A stretch of 64,000 nucleotides of DNA from Acinetobacter calcoaceticus ANC 3811 (GCF_000399665.1 NZ_KB976986.1:2811261-2875260), one strand, 5' to 3'. Positions 1 to 12,588 are shown, numbered from the stretch's first letter. A program made the numbers and translations. The notes: generated by a model from the letters alone, not told the origin.

Positions 1-363
1 CAAAATGGCAAGCGAAACAAAAATCGTAAAGATAGGGATAAATGCATTCACAATTCCCATATTGGTTGCACTAGTATAGTGGGCAGCTGTATAAGCAAGT
101 CCTTGATAAAGCACCATTCCAAATGCACTTAAAATTGCAAGCTTAGGCAGATATGGTTTGATTAGATATCGCTGTTTCCAAACGGGTAACAACATAAATG
201 GGGTTAAAATAATAAATGCGATTAACCAACGGTAAAAACTGATACTTACCGGAGAGATATAATCCGAGACATAGCGGGTGACTACAATATTCAAAGACCA
301 AATCAGTACTGCCAAAATGGGAAATATAAATGCCCATTTGTGATATTTCATGACCTGACTCAT
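1..363 (-). CDS. EamA/DMT-family permease, N-terminal part (cut by window start)
   Basis: The frame read leftwards from an ATG at 361-363 stays open to base 1 and gives 121 residues, starting MSQVMKYHKWAFIFP. Hydrophobic helices, an early Trp-Ser-Leu-Asn helix and a Gly-rich stretch with Tyr-Thr-Ala-Ala-His resemble the first EamA repeat of drug/metabolite transporters. Such proteins are inner-membrane exporters of metabolites or amino acids; the substrate cannot be read here. The C-terminal half lies outside the window. No strong Shine-Dalgarno is visible. A shorter overlapping frame (143-376) is a shadow in another frame. Confidence 0.75.
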   Translation of the reverse strand, partial: MSQVMKYHKWAFIFPILAVLIWSLNIVVTRYVSDYISPVSISFYRWLIAFIILTPFMLLPVWKQRYLIKPYLPKLAILSAFGMVLYQGLAYTAAHYTSATNMGIVNAFIPIFTIFVSLAIL

Positions 364-474
364 AGTAATACACCATCTACAAAAGAGATTTTATTTTGAA
401 GAATGTCTTAATAAATTGAAATATCGTATTTCCGACATTGATATTGAACTTAGGACATCATCTTTTTCTAGAAT

Positions 475-1119
475 CTAAAATAATGTCCAAGCTTTCACGG
501 CATGACCTACGACTTTATGTAATTGCTCGCTACTCGCACCATCTCTCGCTTGAATAGTCAGCCCTTGAATGACAGTGGTATAAAAATCAGTCATTTCCTG
601 TAAAGGTGCATGAGAAGATAAATCACCCTCCTCTACACCTTGCTGAAGGCGTTTTAATAATTTTTCTTTTGTCTTTATGCGCTTATCTAATAGGTTTTGC
701 TGTACATCTTGAGTTGCATCAGAGCAATTCATAGCAGCAACAACCACCATACAACCTGCTGGCTTATTCGGCTGAACCAATCTTTTAACAATGTCATAAA
801 GATATAACTCAACAGCAATTTTTGCAGTTTTTGCTTCTACAAATATTGTGTCAATCGGACATCCTTCATGAGCTAAATAGTAATCAACACTTCTATAAAA
901 CAGTCCTTCTTTGTCGCCAAAAGTACTGTACAAGCTTGGTGCCGTAATTTCCAAAGCCTGGGTTAAATCACTAATAGAGGTTGCTTCATAGCCATGCTCC
1001 CAAAAGAGCAACATTGCTTTTTGCAAAACCTGTTGTTCGTCAAAGCATTTAGGGCGTCCACGCTTTTTTTTCAGCGCGTCTTCTGCAACAGCTAAATTCA
1101 TTTCATGCCTATTTGTCAT
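475..1119 (-). CDS. TetR/AcrR-family transcriptional regulator
   Basis: About 215 residues from the ATG at 1117-1119 (MTNRHEMNLAVAED). A second possible start is seven codons inside; the frame extends further upstream but into the promoter region. After a basic KKKRGRPK stretch comes a TetR helix-turn-helix (roughly residues 20-70: LQKAMLLFWEHGYEATSIS, then LYSTFGDKEGLF). The C-terminal part is a ligand-binding, dimerising helical domain of the YxaF/AefR-like kind. It is divergent from an MFS pump, with two ATCGTTA-containing near-palindromes in between, so it probably represses the pump and itself until a ligand binds. The ligand is unknown. Confidence 0.85.
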   Translation of the reverse strand: MTNRHEMNLAVAEDALKKKRGRPKCFDEQQVLQKAMLLFWEHGYEATSISDLTQALEITAPSLYSTFGDKEGLFYRSVDYYLAHEGCPIDTIFVEAKTAKIAVELYLYDIVKRLVQPNKPAGCMVVVAAMNCSDATQDVQQNLLDKRIKTKEKLLKRLQQGVEEGDLSSHAPLQEMTDFYTTVIQGLTIQARDGASSEQLHKVVGHAVKAWTLF

Positions 1120-1138
1120 AAAGATCACATCTATTTTT

Positions 1139-1208
1139 ATAACAATCGTTATTAAATTAATTGACGTTCGATTTATTATCAACTATTTTATTTTCATAAT
1201 GATCGTTA
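1139..1208. promoter_or_regulatory. Candidate TetR operators in divergent promoter region
   Basis: Two related near-palindromes lie between the divergent TetR and MFS genes: ATAACAATCGTTAT at 1139-1152 (5-bp perfect arms) and TAATGATCGTTA at 1197-1208. Both contain ATCGTTA. Repeated dyads in a TetR-pump intergenic region usually are the repressor sites. Binding is inferred, not shown. Confidence 0.45.
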
Positions 1209-1263
1209 GTTAATTAAAAAATTGCCTTTCTTCACTTCAAATTTAGCCAAGTCAGGATTTCTT

Positions 1264-2478
1264 ATGGACCAATCTTCTATCTCTAAAGCGCGACCCACGA
1301 CCTCCCCTCAAGGAAGTTGGTTTGCCATTTTGGCCGTTGCGATTGCAGCGTTTGCATTAGTAACAAGTGAATTTTTACCTGTTGGTGTTTTAAATAGTGT
1401 TGCAACAGATTTAAATATTTCTGTAGGTACAGCAGGTCTTATTATTACTGTACCCGGCATTATGGCGGCAATTGCCGCTCCTCTATTACCTGTTTCTGTG
1501 AAACAACTTGATCGGCGTTATGTACTTATCTTACTGACAGCCATTATGGTTATTGCTAATACCATTACTGCTTTCGCTGAAAATTTCCATATTTTATTGC
1601 TCAGTCGTTTAATTTTAGGAATTTCGATTGGGGGGTTCTGGGCAACAGCGATTGCTTTAAGTGGGAAATTAGCTCCCTCACATCTTCCTATCGCTAAAGC
1701 AACCGCTGTAGTGATGGCAGGTGTAACTTTTGCGACAGTTTTAGGGGTTCCTATTGGAACATGGTTAAGTGAATTTTATGGCTGGCGCAGTGCTTTTGGA
1801 ATTACAGCAGGAATTGGCGTAATTGTTTTAATCTTACAATTAATCTTTTTACCTAAACTTATTCCAGACTCGCCAATCCATATGAGGGACTTACCAGCAT
1901 TATTACGTACGCCAAAAGCACGTAGTGGTATGTTGATTGTTTTACTGATCGGACTTGCTCATTTTTGTGCATATAGCTATTTAGCACCTTTCTTCAAAAA
2001 TATTGCAGGTTTTAACGGTACAACGATTAGTTCATTACTATTGCTGTATGGAATTGCAGGTATTTTCGGAAATGCATTTGCTGGCTATAGCGGTAATTTA
2101 AATGTCAGATATACTCTTGCCTTTGTTAGTGCTTGTTTTGCAATTGTATTTTTTGGATTTCCACTTTTTGCCATTCATGAATTTGGTGCTATTGTCTTAA
2201 CGGCATTATGGGGCTTCGCATTTGGTGCTTTCCCTACTTCAGCAAATATTTGGATGTTTGTACATGCGCCAAACGCAGTTGAAAAAGGTATGCCTCTTTT
2301 TGTAGGTATGTTTCAGGTCATGATTGCGACCGGTTCATTATTAGGTGGATATGTGGTTGATCATTTCAATGAAAATACTTTAATTTATGGTGTATTAAGC
2401 TTCGTTGCCCTAGCATTACTGAGTACATTTACCTTAGCAAAGGGCTTAAACAATCCTAAAGCTACTTGTGAAAATTAA
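1264..2478 (+). CDS. MFS efflux transporter (DHA1 family, NepI/SotB/AraJ-like)
   Basis: 404 residues from the ATG at 1264, which has AGGA six bases upstream; an in-frame TTG at 1222 has no ribosome site and is rejected. Twelve hydrophobic segments are apparent. The first helix holds the ALVTSEFLPVGVL sequence typical of the arabinose/nucleoside efflux (SotB, AraJ, NepI) branch of DHA1 proton antiporters, and the motif around ILLLSRLILGISIGGFWA fits helix 4. It sits divergent from the TetR gene and 21 bp before an AraC regulator, so its expression is likely under one or both. The substrate cannot be deduced; sugars, purine nucleosides or drugs are the options. Confidence 0.85.
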   Translation: MDQSSISKARPTTSPQGSWFAILAVAIAAFALVTSEFLPVGVLNSVATDLNISVGTAGLIITVPGIMAAIAAPLLPVSVKQLDRRYVLILLTAIMVIANTITAFAENFHILLLSRLILGISIGGFWATAIALSGKLAPSHLPIAKATAVVMAGVTFATVLGVPIGTWLSEFYGWRSAFGITAGIGVIVLILQLIFLPKLIPDSPIHMRDLPALLRTPKARSGMLIVLLIGLAHFCAYSYLAPFFKNIAGFNGTTISSLLLLYGIAGIFGNAFAGYSGNLNVRYTLAFVSACFAIVFFGFPLFAIHEFGAIVLTALWGFAFGAFPTSANIWMFVHAPNAVEKGMPLFVGMFQVMIATGSLLGGYVVDHFNENTLIYGVLSFVALALLSTFTLAKGLNNPKATCEN

Positions 2479-2499
2479 AATATAAGTCAGAGTACATAA

Positions 2500-3264
2500 A
2501 TGAAAAATGAGGATCAACAATTTTCTTTATTGAACAGTATAGAAGTTCATGAATTTCTATATCAAAAAGAAGATATTGTTCGTCCTCATGCATCTCTCTG
2601 GGGAGATTTTAATTTCAGTTTAAATGGCATATTAGAAATAGAGATTGAAGAACAGTTATATCTTTCTCCACCTAGCTATGGACTTTGGATTCCGCCACAA
2701 ATCGTTCATCAATCTACTCATATCGATCACGAAATTCACTATATCTGTATTCGATTGCACCCTCGTCTATGCTCTATTTTAGGCGATATCTGTCGATGCT
2801 TTAGTATTCAACCTTTTCTGCGCACCTTAGTTTTGCAAATTCTCGAACAGCAAAAACAAACCGAAAAACCTGAATATTTAGAGCATCTTTTACAGGTTCT
2901 ATTCGATCAATTAAAACAAGCTCCTGCATATTCACATTATTTACCGCAAACACGCCATCCTGTTTTATTGCCTATTTTAGAAAAACTTTCAGACCCATTA
3001 CTTTTTGATCACTCTTTACAGCAGTTGCTTCAAAATTTCCCGGTCAGTGATCGCCACTTATTACGTTTGAGCCAACAAGAGCTTCAGCTTTCATTGTCGG
3101 AATGGCGTAACCGAGCCAAAATTGTTTATGCTATTCATCAGATTCGCCAAGGGACACCCATTAAGCGTTTAGCATATGATTTAGGTTATCAACATAGCTC
3201 AAGTTTTATCGAGTTTTTTAAACGTTATACTGGGCAAACGCCTATTCAAATCAGAAATAACTAG
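2500..3264 (+). CDS. AraC-family transcriptional regulator
   Basis: 254 residues with a cupin-like N-terminal ligand domain (about 15-110; the GLWIPPQIVHQS stretch is typical) and a C-terminal AraC double helix-turn-helix. The second one (IKRLAYDLGYQHSSSFIEFFKRYTGQTP) carries the family signature. The gene follows the MFS transporter by 21 bp in the same direction and is probably co-transcribed with it. The pump is therefore flanked by two regulators of different families, which suggests two inducing signals. The effector is unknown. Confidence 0.85.
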   Translation: MKNEDQQFSLLNSIEVHEFLYQKEDIVRPHASLWGDFNFSLNGILEIEIEEQLYLSPPSYGLWIPPQIVHQSTHIDHEIHYICIRLHPRLCSILGDICRCFSIQPFLRTLVLQILEQQKQTEKPEYLEHLLQVLFDQLKQAPAYSHYLPQTRHPVLLPILEKLSDPLLFDHSLQQLLQNFPVSDRHLLRLSQQELQLSLSEWRNRAKIVYAIHQIRQGTPIKRLAYDLGYQHSSSFIEFFKRYTGQTPIQIRNN

Positions 3265-3384
3265 AATTCAGTTTATCTTTAAAAACTTTTTCTTTTTTGA
3301 ACACGAATATTATTGCACTACCCCTCAATAGCAGTTAAAACAAATGCGTTACTTGATATCAATTAAAATCTTTAGGAAAGACTC

Positions 3385-3930
3385 ATGACACAATCTGTAT
3401 ATCACATTCCAGTAAAAGCTATTTCAGGCGAAACGGTTGATCTTGAACAATACAAAGGTAAGGTTTTACTTATTGTAAATACTGCTTCTAAATGTGGTTT
3501 AACTCCTCAATACGAAGGCCTAGAAAAGCTTTATCAAGCAAAGAAAGATCAAGGTCTAGAAATTTTAGGTTTCCCTGCAAACAACTTTAAAGAGCAAGAA
3601 CCAGGTTCTGATGAAGAGATTCAGCAATTCTGTTCATTAAATTACGATGTTCACTTCCCTTTGTTTTCTAAAGTATCTGTTGCAGGTGAAGATAAACACC
3701 CACTCTATGAAACTTTGACAGCCGCTCAACCAGAACGTGCTGGTGAAGGTCCATTCCGTGAGCGTTTAGAAGGCTTAGGTATTCCAACTAATCCAGCTCC
3801 AGAAGTTTTATGGAACTTTGAAAAATTCTTGATTAATAAAAATGGTGAAGTCGTGGCTCGCTTTGCTCCAAACATAACTGCAGATGATGAACAAATCGTT
3901 AAAGCAGTTGAAGCAGAATTAGCAAAATAA
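3385..3930 (+). CDS. Glutathione peroxidase family protein (Cys type)
   Basis: 181 residues, slightly longer than the usual 160. It has the thioredoxin-fold peroxidase tetrad: catalytic Cys37 in NTASKCGLTPQY (Cys, not selenocysteine), Gln71 in FPANNFKEQEPG and Trp143 in LWNFEKFL. It reduces organic and hydrogen peroxides; bacterial Cys-type homologues such as BtuE often use thioredoxin. No signal peptide, so cytoplasmic. It stands alone and ends at a strong hairpin terminator. The start is the first ATG after a GGAAAG ribosome site. Confidence 0.92.
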   Translation: MTQSVYHIPVKAISGETVDLEQYKGKVLLIVNTASKCGLTPQYEGLEKLYQAKKDQGLEILGFPANNFKEQEPGSDEEIQQFCSLNYDVHFPLFSKVSVAGEDKHPLYETLTAAQPERAGEGPFRERLEGLGIPTNPAPEVLWNFEKFLINKNGEVVARFAPNITADDEQIVKAVEAELAK

Positions 3931-3945
3931 CGTTTTAAAAACGTG

Positions 3946-3972
3946 AAAAAGAGCGTTTTATACGCTCTTTTT
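3946..3972 (+). terminator. Rho-independent terminator after glutathione peroxidase
   Basis: An 11-bp stem (AAAAAGAGCGT pairing with ACGCTCTTTTT) with a 5-nt loop and a T-rich tail, 16 bp after the stop codon. Confidence 0.9.
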
Positions 3973-4072
3973 TATTATCTGATCAAAGTGTTGTTTGTTT
4001 GCAAAAATACAATCTTTCTCCATATTTTATGCCTATAGTACCTATTTGCTTTATTTGATGTTGTTTGTAGTT

Positions 4073-4669
4073 ATGAAAAAAGTTTTACAGGGTGCATTTC
4101 TTCCTTTTGTAATTTTTGCCTCAGGCATGCTTTTACTTGGGTGTGATCAGGCACAAGACCATGCTACTGAACAAGATAATACTGAAATAACTGAACAGGC
4201 ATCTGATCAAGCTACTGAAAGACAAGATTCAGATATCGCTCAGAGCAAAAATGAACTTAAAAGCGGTAATATTTTTTATATGGTTCGAGATGCAGCTAAT
4301 TTACAGCTTAAAGCTGGAGATTATGTTGAACAACTGAAAGACACTCAACTTGACGTTGAACAAGCAATTCAAGATAAAAATCAAAATGAATTAAAAACAA
4401 CTGTTGCAACCTTAAAACAGCAATTACAAGGTTTAAATCAAGCTCTTCTCACTTTGGATATCAAAAGTCAGGAAATTGAGAATATACGCCAAAGTTTATT
4501 ACAGGCCAATCAACAAGCTCTTAGTATGCCGTTATTAAACGGGAAATTAGATCAAATCAATTTTGATAAAATTGAAAAACAGTTGAATACCATTCAAATG
4601 GATATGGTTAAACTCGCAGCTATGATTATGGCTGGAGATGAAAAATCAGCTTCAAAAACTGACTCTTAA
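4073..4669 (+). CDS. Putative lipoprotein with coiled-coil region
   Basis: 198 residues from the ATG at 4073. The frame is open further upstream from a TTG, but the Met followed by KKVLQGAFLPFVIFASG and the lipobox LLLGC is the sensible start. After Cys comes a Gln/Thr/Asp/Glu-rich linker, then a charged helical region rich in Leu and Gln (about 90-190) that should form a coiled coil. No enzyme motif is seen. It is probably a periplasm-facing lipoprotein of unknown role. It ends at a hairpin shared with the opposing gene. Confidence 0.7.
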   Translation: MKKVLQGAFLPFVIFASGMLLLGCDQAQDHATEQDNTEITEQASDQATERQDSDIAQSKNELKSGNIFYMVRDAANLQLKAGDYVEQLKDTQLDVEQAIQDKNQNELKTTVATLKQQLQGLNQALLTLDIKSQEIENIRQSLLQANQQALSMPLLNGKLDQINFDKIEKQLNTIQMDMVKLAAMIMAGDEKSASKTDS

Positions 4670-4688
4670 TCTAAAATCCATATCATAA

Positions 4689-4714
4689 AAAAAGCCACCT
4701 TACGGTGGCTTTTT
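4689..4714. terminator. Bidirectional terminator between convergent lipoprotein genes
   Basis: AAAAAGCCACC, loop TTAC, GGTGGCTTTTT. An 11-bp stem with A and T runs on both sides serves both convergent genes. The same stem sequence recurs at 5313-5342 after atpC. Confidence 0.9.
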
Positions 4715-4719
4715 ATCGT

Positions 4720-5202
4720 TTATTTAGCAAGTACTATTGTTGTTTTACTACATTTACCTGTTTCAGCTAAATGGTATTCACTAATTGCTTTTTGACCTTG
4801 TGTATCATCTACTAATTTTAGGTTAGCCCCACCTACAAAAACGCCTGGTTTAATATATTGTTGTACAAAATAATTTTTCCCTGCCTCCGTTTTAAACTTC
4901 AAATGATTTGGAGAAAATTCTGATTCGGTTGAAACAGTATGTTCTTCATTAGCTGTAACTTCTTTATAAAAGAAGATACCTCTTGCCGTTTCTCCTAAAC
5001 ACTCCCCATCAACCCAGACATCTTTTTTCAAAGCACTACCTACTACATTGTTAGAGCGATATACATAAATTACCGCATTTCCATTTGTTGGTGCTTTTAA
5101 TTGTTTTGCTTGCTGAGCTAACTGCGGATTGGCCTGTGGTACTGATGCACAGCCAACAAAAGTAGTAGAAACAAGAATAGGTAACCAATATTTGATATTC
5201 AT
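4720..5202 (-). CDS. DUF2846-type lipoprotein
   Basis: 160 residues with a signal peptide (MNIKYWLPILVSTTFVGC) ending in a lipobox Cys. The body has the NAVIYVYRSNNVVGSALKKDVWVDGE pattern of DUF2846 proteins: a Tyr-Arg rich first strand, then a short beta domain that displays small polar loops. The family function is unknown; members are outer-membrane or periplasmic lipoproteins, some described as stress-linked. It is monocistronic between two terminators. The start is the first Met of the signal peptide. Confidence 0.75.
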   Translation of the reverse strand: MNIKYWLPILVSTTFVGCASVPQANPQLAQQAKQLKAPTNGNAVIYVYRSNNVVGSALKKDVWVDGECLGETARGIFFYKEVTANEEHTVSTESEFSPNHLKFKTEAGKNYFVQQYIKPGVFVGGANLKLVDDTQGQKAISEYHLAETGKCSKTTIVLAK

Positions 5203-5312
5203 TTTAAGTGTCTCTTATTTATGATGATTTAAGTTTTGAAATGCGAATTTACATTAAAAATATATTATTTTAAATAAAAATATTAATTTATTTTCTACCT
5301 GAAAATTACAAT

Positions 5313-5342
5313 AAAAAAAGCCACCTTTCGGTGGCTTTTTTT
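5313..5342 (-). terminator. Terminator of the atp operon
   Basis: A 13-bp stem AAAAAAAGCCACC / GGTGGCTTTTTTT with loop TTTC lies 15 bp beyond the atpC stop. It is symmetric, so it could act in both directions. Confidence 0.92.
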
Positions 5343-5357
5343 ATCTCAAACCAACAC

Positions 5358-5777
5358 TTAAAGTGCGCGGTTTTTGATTTTACGAATAGTTTCAAGCTGT
5401 GCAGCTGTTTCTGCCAAGGCAGCCAAAGCAGCAGCAGAGTCCAAATCACTCTTTTGGTTCGCAAGCAATTGTTCAGCATGTTTACGTGCTTCTAAAATTG
5501 CAGCTTCATCCAAATTGTCTGCACGGATTGCAGTATCTGCAAGAACCGTCACAACATGAGGTTGAACTTCTAAAACACCGCCAGATACATAGACGATTTC
5601 TTCTGTACCATTTTCCAACTGAACACGAATCGGGCCCGGTTGAAGCAAGGTTACGAGTGGAGCGTGTCCTGGCAAAATACCAAGCTCACCACCAGCACCT
5701 TTCGCGATTAACATCGTTACTGCGCCAGAGTAAATAGACTCTTTAACACTTACGACATCACATTGCATAGTCGCCAT
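5358..5777 (-). CDS. atpC: ATP synthase F1 epsilon subunit
   Basis: 139 residues. The N-terminal beta-sandwich (MATMQCDVVSVKESIYSG, ILPGHAPLVTLLQPG) and C-terminal helical hairpin (rich in Ala, LAALAETAAQLETIRKIK) are those of epsilon. It forms the central stalk with gamma and can inhibit ATP hydrolysis. It is the last gene of the atp operon, 17 bp after atpD, followed by the operon terminator. Length is normal for the family. Confidence 0.97.
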   Translation of the reverse strand: MATMQCDVVSVKESIYSGAVTMLIAKGAGGELGILPGHAPLVTLLQPGPIRVQLENGTEEIVYVSGGVLEVQPHVVTVLADTAIRADNLDEAAILEARKHAEQLLANQKSDLDSAAALAALAETAAQLETIRKIKNRAL

Positions 5778-5794
5778 GAGATGATCTCCTTAAA

Positions 5795-7204
<1,410 letters not shown>

Positions 7205-7219
7205 TCAAACTTAATAATG

Positions 7220-8089
7220 TTAAACGGCAGCGGCACCGCCAACGATCTCGGAAATTTCCTGAGTAATCGCGGCTTGACGCAGCTTGTTGTAAATGAGTTG
7301 TAGGTCTTTAATCAGTTGTCCTGCGTTGTCTGTCGCTGCTTTCATCGCGACCATACGAGCTGACTGCTCACATGCAACGTTTTCAATCACACCTTGATAA
7401 ACCATAGACTCGATATAGCGAACCAACAAACCATTTAACAATTCTTCTGCTTCTGGTTCGTAGATATAGTCCCAACCATAAGTACGGTTGAGATCATCGC
7501 CTTCTTCTGCTGGTGCTAAAGGAACAAGTTGTTCTACTTTAGGCTGCTGAGTCATCGCATTAATGAAGCCATTTGATACGAGGTAGATACGATCTAATTC
7601 GCCCTTATCAAATGCATCAAGCATAACTTGAACTGAGCCAGTTAACTGTTCCAAACTCGGCGCATCGCCAAGTTGGGTAGTTGCACCAAGCACTTTACCG
7701 CCGTAATTCTTAAAAAACGAAACCGCTTTTTGACCAATTAAAGCAAATTCAACTTCAATTGACTGCTGTTGTTGTGCTTTGACATGCTGCACAACTTTCT
7801 TGAACAAGTTAATGTTCAAGCCACCTGCCAAACCACGATCTGAAGACACTACGATATAGCCAACGCGCTTAACTGGGCGATCAACCATATAGCGGTGTTT
7901 GTATTCAGGGTTTGCTTGGACTAAGTGAGCAATTACACGGCGCATATTATCGGCATACGGACGGCCCTGAGCCATGCGCTCTTGCGCACGACGCATTTTA
8001 GAAGCAGCTACCATTTGCATCGCGCGAGTAATCTTTTGCGTGCTCTTGATACTAGCTACTTTGGCGCGAATTTCTTTTAAATTTGCCAT
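7220..8089 (-). CDS. atpG: ATP synthase F1 gamma subunit
   Basis: 289 residues. The N-terminal helix [21 protein letters not shown] and C-terminal helix ([21 protein letters not shown]...[13 protein letters not shown]) form the rotating central shaft typical of gamma. The order atpA-atpG-atpD is the standard F-type order. It is separated from atpA by 77 bp that hold a short AAGCTC/GAGCTT hairpin at 8110-8125, perhaps a processing site. Confidence 0.97.
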   Translation of the reverse strand: MANLKEIRAKVASIKSTQKITRAMQMVAASKMRRAQERMAQGRPYADNMRRVIAHLVQANPEYKHRYMVDRPVKRVGYIVVSSDRGLAGGLNINLFKKVVQHVKAQQQQSIEVEFALIGQKAVSFFKNYGGKVLGATTQLGDAPSLEQLTGSVQVMLDAFDKGELDRIYLVSNGFINAMTQQPKVEQLVPLAPAEEGDDLNRTYGWDYIYEPEAEELLNGLLVRYIESMVYQGVIENVACEQSARMVAMKAATDNAGQLIKDLQLIYNKLRQAAITQEISEIVGGAAAV

Positions 8090-8166
8090 ACGCTTAACCT
8101 AGTATTCGAAAGCTCTTTCGAGCTTCCGAAGGTTGATCCGTGAACCAAACTTAACTAAAACTGAAC

Positions 8167-9711
8167 TTAGTAAGTTTGAGTCGCTTTAAAGCTTTCAATA
8201 CCTGCTTTGATTGCTGCTTCGATGTCTTTGTTATAATCACCAGTTTCATCGATTTGTTTCATCAACGGAGCATATTCTGAGCGGAAGTAAGAAATTAACG
8301 CAGTATCAAAGTCTACGATTTTCTTAACTTCTACGTCAGACATATAGCCTTCGTTAGATGCATAAACAGAAACAGCCTGGTCAGCAATTGAGTAAGGAGC
8401 ATATTGCTTTTGCTTCATTAACTCAGTTACACGTTGACCATGTTCAAGTTGTTTACGAGTTGCTTCATCAAGGTCAGAAGCGAACTGAGCAAACGCAGCC
8501 AATTCACGGTATTGTGCTAAAGCAGTACGGATACCACCAGACAATTTTTTGATGATCTTAGTTTGAGCAGAACCACCAACACGAGATACAGAGATACCCG
8601 CGTTCACAGCAGGACGAATACCTGCGTTGAATAATGATGTTTCTAAGAAGATCTGACCGTCAGTAATCGAAATTACGTTCGTTGGTACGAATGCAGATAC
8701 GTCACCTGCTTGAGTTTCAATAATTGGCAATGCAGTTAAAGAACCAGTTTTACCAGTTACTGCGCCATTAGTGAATTTCTCAACGTAGTCAGCAGATACA
8801 CGAGAAGCACGTTCAAGAAGACGTGAGTGAAGATAGAATACGTCACCCGGATACGCTTCACGACCTGGTGGACGACGTAAAAGCAATGAAATTTGACGGT
8901 AAGCAACTGCTTGCTTAGACAAATCATCATAAATAATAAGAGCGTCTTCACCGCGATCACGGAAGTATTCACCCATTGTACAGCCAGAGTACGGAGCTAA
9001 GTACTGCATTGCAGCAGGATCAGCAGCCGCAGCAGCGACAACAGTTGTATACGCCATAGCACCAGTTTCTTCTAGCTTACGTACAACGTTTGCAATTGTT
9101 GATTGTTTTTGACCAATCGCAACGTATACACATTTAATGCCAGAATTTTTCTGAGCGATAATCGCATCGATCGCCATCGCTGTTTTACCAGTTTGACGGT
9201 CACCAATAATCAACTCACGCTGACCACGACCCACAGGAATCATGGTATCAACTGATTTATAACCAGTTTGAACAGGTTCGTCTACAGACTGACGCCAAAT
9301 TACGCCTGGTGCTACTTTTTCAACAGCATCAGTTAATTTTGCATCAATTGGGCCTTTGCCATCAATTGGGTTACCCAAAGCGTCGACAACACGGCCAAGA
9401 AGTTCCGGACCAACTGGAACTTCAAGTACACGACCTGTACAACGAGCTTTTTGACCTTCTTGAAGGCTTAAGTAGTTACCTAAGACAACGGCACCCACTG
9501 AATCCTGTTCTAGGTTCAGTGCCATACCAAATAAGCCGCCGTCAAATTCGATCATTTCACCGTACATTGCATCAGCAAGACCGTGAATGCGCACGATACC
9601 GTCGGATACCATAACAATGGTACCTTCGTTTTTAGCGGTCGCGCTGGTGTCCAGATCGCTGATACGCTGTTTAATGAGCGCACTGATCTCGGATGGATTC
9701 AGTTGTTGCAT
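8167..9711 (-). CDS. atpA: ATP synthase F1 alpha subunit
   Basis: 514 residues starting [10 protein letters not shown] at the ATG 9709-9711, which has GAGGAAT nine bases upstream; an in-frame TTG five codons earlier overlaps that ribosome site and is rejected. The non-catalytic nucleotide site GDRQTGKT is at about 170-177, and the arginine finger lies in [13 protein letters not shown]. It alternates with beta in the F1 hexamer. Antisense open frames in this gene are shadows of its strong codon bias. Confidence 0.98.
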   Translation of the reverse strand: MQQLNPSEISALIKQRISDLDTSATAKNEGTIVMVSDGIVRIHGLADAMYGEMIEFDGGLFGMALNLEQDSVGAVVLGNYLSLQEGQKARCTGRVLEVPVGPELLGRVVDALGNPIDGKGPIDAKLTDAVEKVAPGVIWRQSVDEPVQTGYKSVDTMIPVGRGQRELIIGDRQTGKTAMAIDAIIAQKNSGIKCVYVAIGQKQSTIANVVRKLEETGAMAYTTVVAAAAADPAAMQYLAPYSGCTMGEYFRDRGEDALIIYDDLSKQAVAYRQISLLLRRPPGREAYPGDVFYLHSRLLERASRVSADYVEKFTNGAVTGKTGSLTALPIIETQAGDVSAFVPTNVISITDGQIFLETSLFNAGIRPAVNAGISVSRVGGSAQTKIIKKLSGGIRTALAQYRELAAFAQFASDLDEATRKQLEHGQRVTELMKQKQYAPYSIADQAVSVYASNEGYMSDVEVKKIVDFDTALISYFRSEYAPLMKQIDETGDYNKDIEAAIKAGIESFKATQTY

Positions 9712-9757
9712 TGCGCTATTCCTCAATCTTTTATTAGTTCAGTCTTCATCATTTGCA

Positions 9758-10294
9758 TTATGCAAGAAGACGAGTACGCATTTTTTCAAGCTTGTTAAGC
9801 GCAGAATCATCTATCACTTGATCGCCTGCACGAATTACAACACCTGCAATAAGCTCAGGTTTAACTTCAACTGAAACAGTTACAGTACTGTTGAAACGCT
9901 TTTCTAAAGCAGATTTCAACAATTGCTCTTGTTCAGCAGTTAATGGGAAAGCCGATTCAATCACGACATCCACATTGTTGTTATTCTGTGATTTAAGCTG
10001 TTCATATTCTGCTTCAATTTCAGGTAACAACATTAAACGATCGTTATCTGCAAGAAGTGTCAAAAAGTTAGACACTGCTTGAGATTGACCTTCACCTAAA
10101 ACTTTAGCAAAAAGCTTCACTTGCTCCACAGGAGTAAGTTCAGGGCGATTTAAATAAGCGGAAAATGCTTCGTCTTGCACCGCAGCACTGAGCACTTGTA
10201 ACGCATTCGACCAATTGTCTGTTGCACCTTGCTCAGAAGCATAAGCAAATACTGCTTTGGCATACGGACGTGCCAACGTCAAGAGTTCAGCCAT
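9758..10294 (-). CDS. atpH: ATP synthase F1 delta subunit
   Basis: 178 residues of the OSCP/delta family ([19 protein letters not shown] at the start; [21 protein letters not shown] near the end). It ties the peripheral stalk (b subunits) to the top of the alpha3beta3 head. It lies between atpF (12 bp) and atpA (46 bp) in the standard order. Confidence 0.96.
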   Translation of the reverse strand: MAELLTLARPYAKAVFAYASEQGATDNWSNALQVLSAAVQDEAFSAYLNRPELTPVEQVKLFAKVLGEGQSQAVSNFLTLLADNDRLMLLPEIEAEYEQLKSQNNNNVDVVIESAFPLTAEQEQLLKSALEKRFNSTVTVSVEVKPELIAGVVIRAGDQVIDDSALNKLEKMRTRLLA

Positions 10295-10306
10295 GATTCG
10301 CCTCTC

Positions 10307-10777
10307 TTAAAGTTTAGCAGCCAGCTGAGACAGCATGGCATTATGAGCTTCTGCGTCAACTTGCTGGTTCAGGATTTTTTCTGCGCCAGTTACTGCCAAA
10401 GCAGCTACTTGTTGACGTAATTCTTCGCGAGCAGAATTGATATCTTGATCAACAGCTTCTTTAGCCTGTTGACGAATACGCTCACCTTCAGCCGCAGCTT
10501 GAGTACGCGCTTCTTCGATCAATTGTGCTGCACGACGGTTCGCTTGTTCGATCAATTGAGCCGCTTGTGCTTTAGCTGCATCAAGTTCTTGCTTTACTTG
10601 CGATTGTGCATCGGCAAGGTCAGCTTTCGCTTTTTCTGCTGCATTTAAGCCATCAGCAATTTTACGCTGACGCTCACTAATCGCATTGATTAGTGGTGGC
10701 CAAACAAACTTCATGCAGAATGCAACAAAGCATGCAAACGCAATCGCTTGACCAATCAATGTGAGGTTGATATTCAT
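10307..10777 (-). CDS. atpF: ATP synthase F0 b subunit
   Basis: 156 residues. One N-terminal membrane helix ([20 protein letters not shown]) is followed by a long, Ala/Gln/Glu-rich amphipathic helix that dimerises as the peripheral stator stalk. The length and the LTLIGQ start are typical. It lies between atpE and atpH. Confidence 0.96.
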   Translation of the reverse strand: MNINLTLIGQAIAFACFVAFCMKFVWPPLINAISERQRKIADGLNAAEKAKADLADAQSQVKQELDAAKAQAAQLIEQANRRAAQLIEEARTQAAAEGERIRQQAKEAVDQDINSAREELRQQVAALAVTGAEKILNQQVDAEAHNAMLSQLAAKL

Positions 10778-10815
10778 TGCAATTCCTCAAATAGTGGATT
10801 TAGGAATTAAGATGA

Positions 10816-11094
<279 letters not shown>

Positions 11095-11145
11095 TTAAAT
11101 TAAAAAAATTCAGCCCAACCATCGTTTGATAGTTAGGCAATACCA

Positions 11146-12024
<879 letters not shown>

Positions 12025-12125
12025 TCACACCTGGTCAATGTCAATTACTAAAAAGAAGGGTTACGAACATCGGCGTACTGTCGATATCTCGCCACCCTCC
12101 AAAAAATCTTCAATTCTTCTTGTTT

Positions 12126-12524
12126 CTACACCCGTTTTTGTTGACGTGACACCCAAAACGGAGCGACCCACGACATTGCCTGAACGAGAATAAAACCAAA
12201 CAGCAATGCTAACGGTGATAAAGGTTTAACATTGCTCAAAATCAAAATAAATCCAACGATCATGATTGCAAATTTGCCTAACATGCCCCTATACATGTTA
12301 GACAGCACTTGTTTTGATGCTCTCGCACCTGCTGTTCTGAAGGATTGCCACGAGAAATAACTCATAGCAAGCCAGCAAACCAGTGCACCAAGTGCCGCAC
12401 TTAATGCTGCTGTCATGTCTTTTATGCTCCACGCCACGAGGGCGGAAACAGGGATCATACATGCTTGTAAGAAGACCAAAGCTTTTGCTAATCGTCGGTC
12501 AATCAAGCGACTAGTTCGGCTCAT
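12126..12524 (-). CDS. atpI: ATP synthase protein I (assembly factor)
   Basis: 132 residues with four hydrophobic helices and a basic N-terminus (MSRTSRLIDRRLAKALVFLQ). It matches AtpI, the small membrane protein encoded first in many atp operons that helps c-ring assembly. It is the first gene after the operon promoter (TATAAT 65 bp upstream) and 104 bp before atpB. Confidence 0.85.
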   Translation of the reverse strand: MSRTSRLIDRRLAKALVFLQACMIPVSALVAWSIKDMTAALSAALGALVCWLAMSYFSWQSFRTAGARASKQVLSNMYRGMLGKFAIMIVGFILILSNVKPLSPLALLFGFILVQAMSWVAPFWVSRQQKRV

Positions 12525-12588
12525 TATTTATCCACTCACAGCATAAATGCTTGACAAGTTTAGCTGATGATCGCTTTTAATCGCAGGC

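Noticed and set aside
1222..1263. TTG start extending the MFS gene by 14 codons
   Set aside because: No ribosome site, overlaps the operator region, and the ATG at 1264 has AGGA at ideal distance.
9712..9726. TTG start adding five residues to atpA
   Set aside because: It lies on the Shine-Dalgarno of the ATG at 9709-9711.
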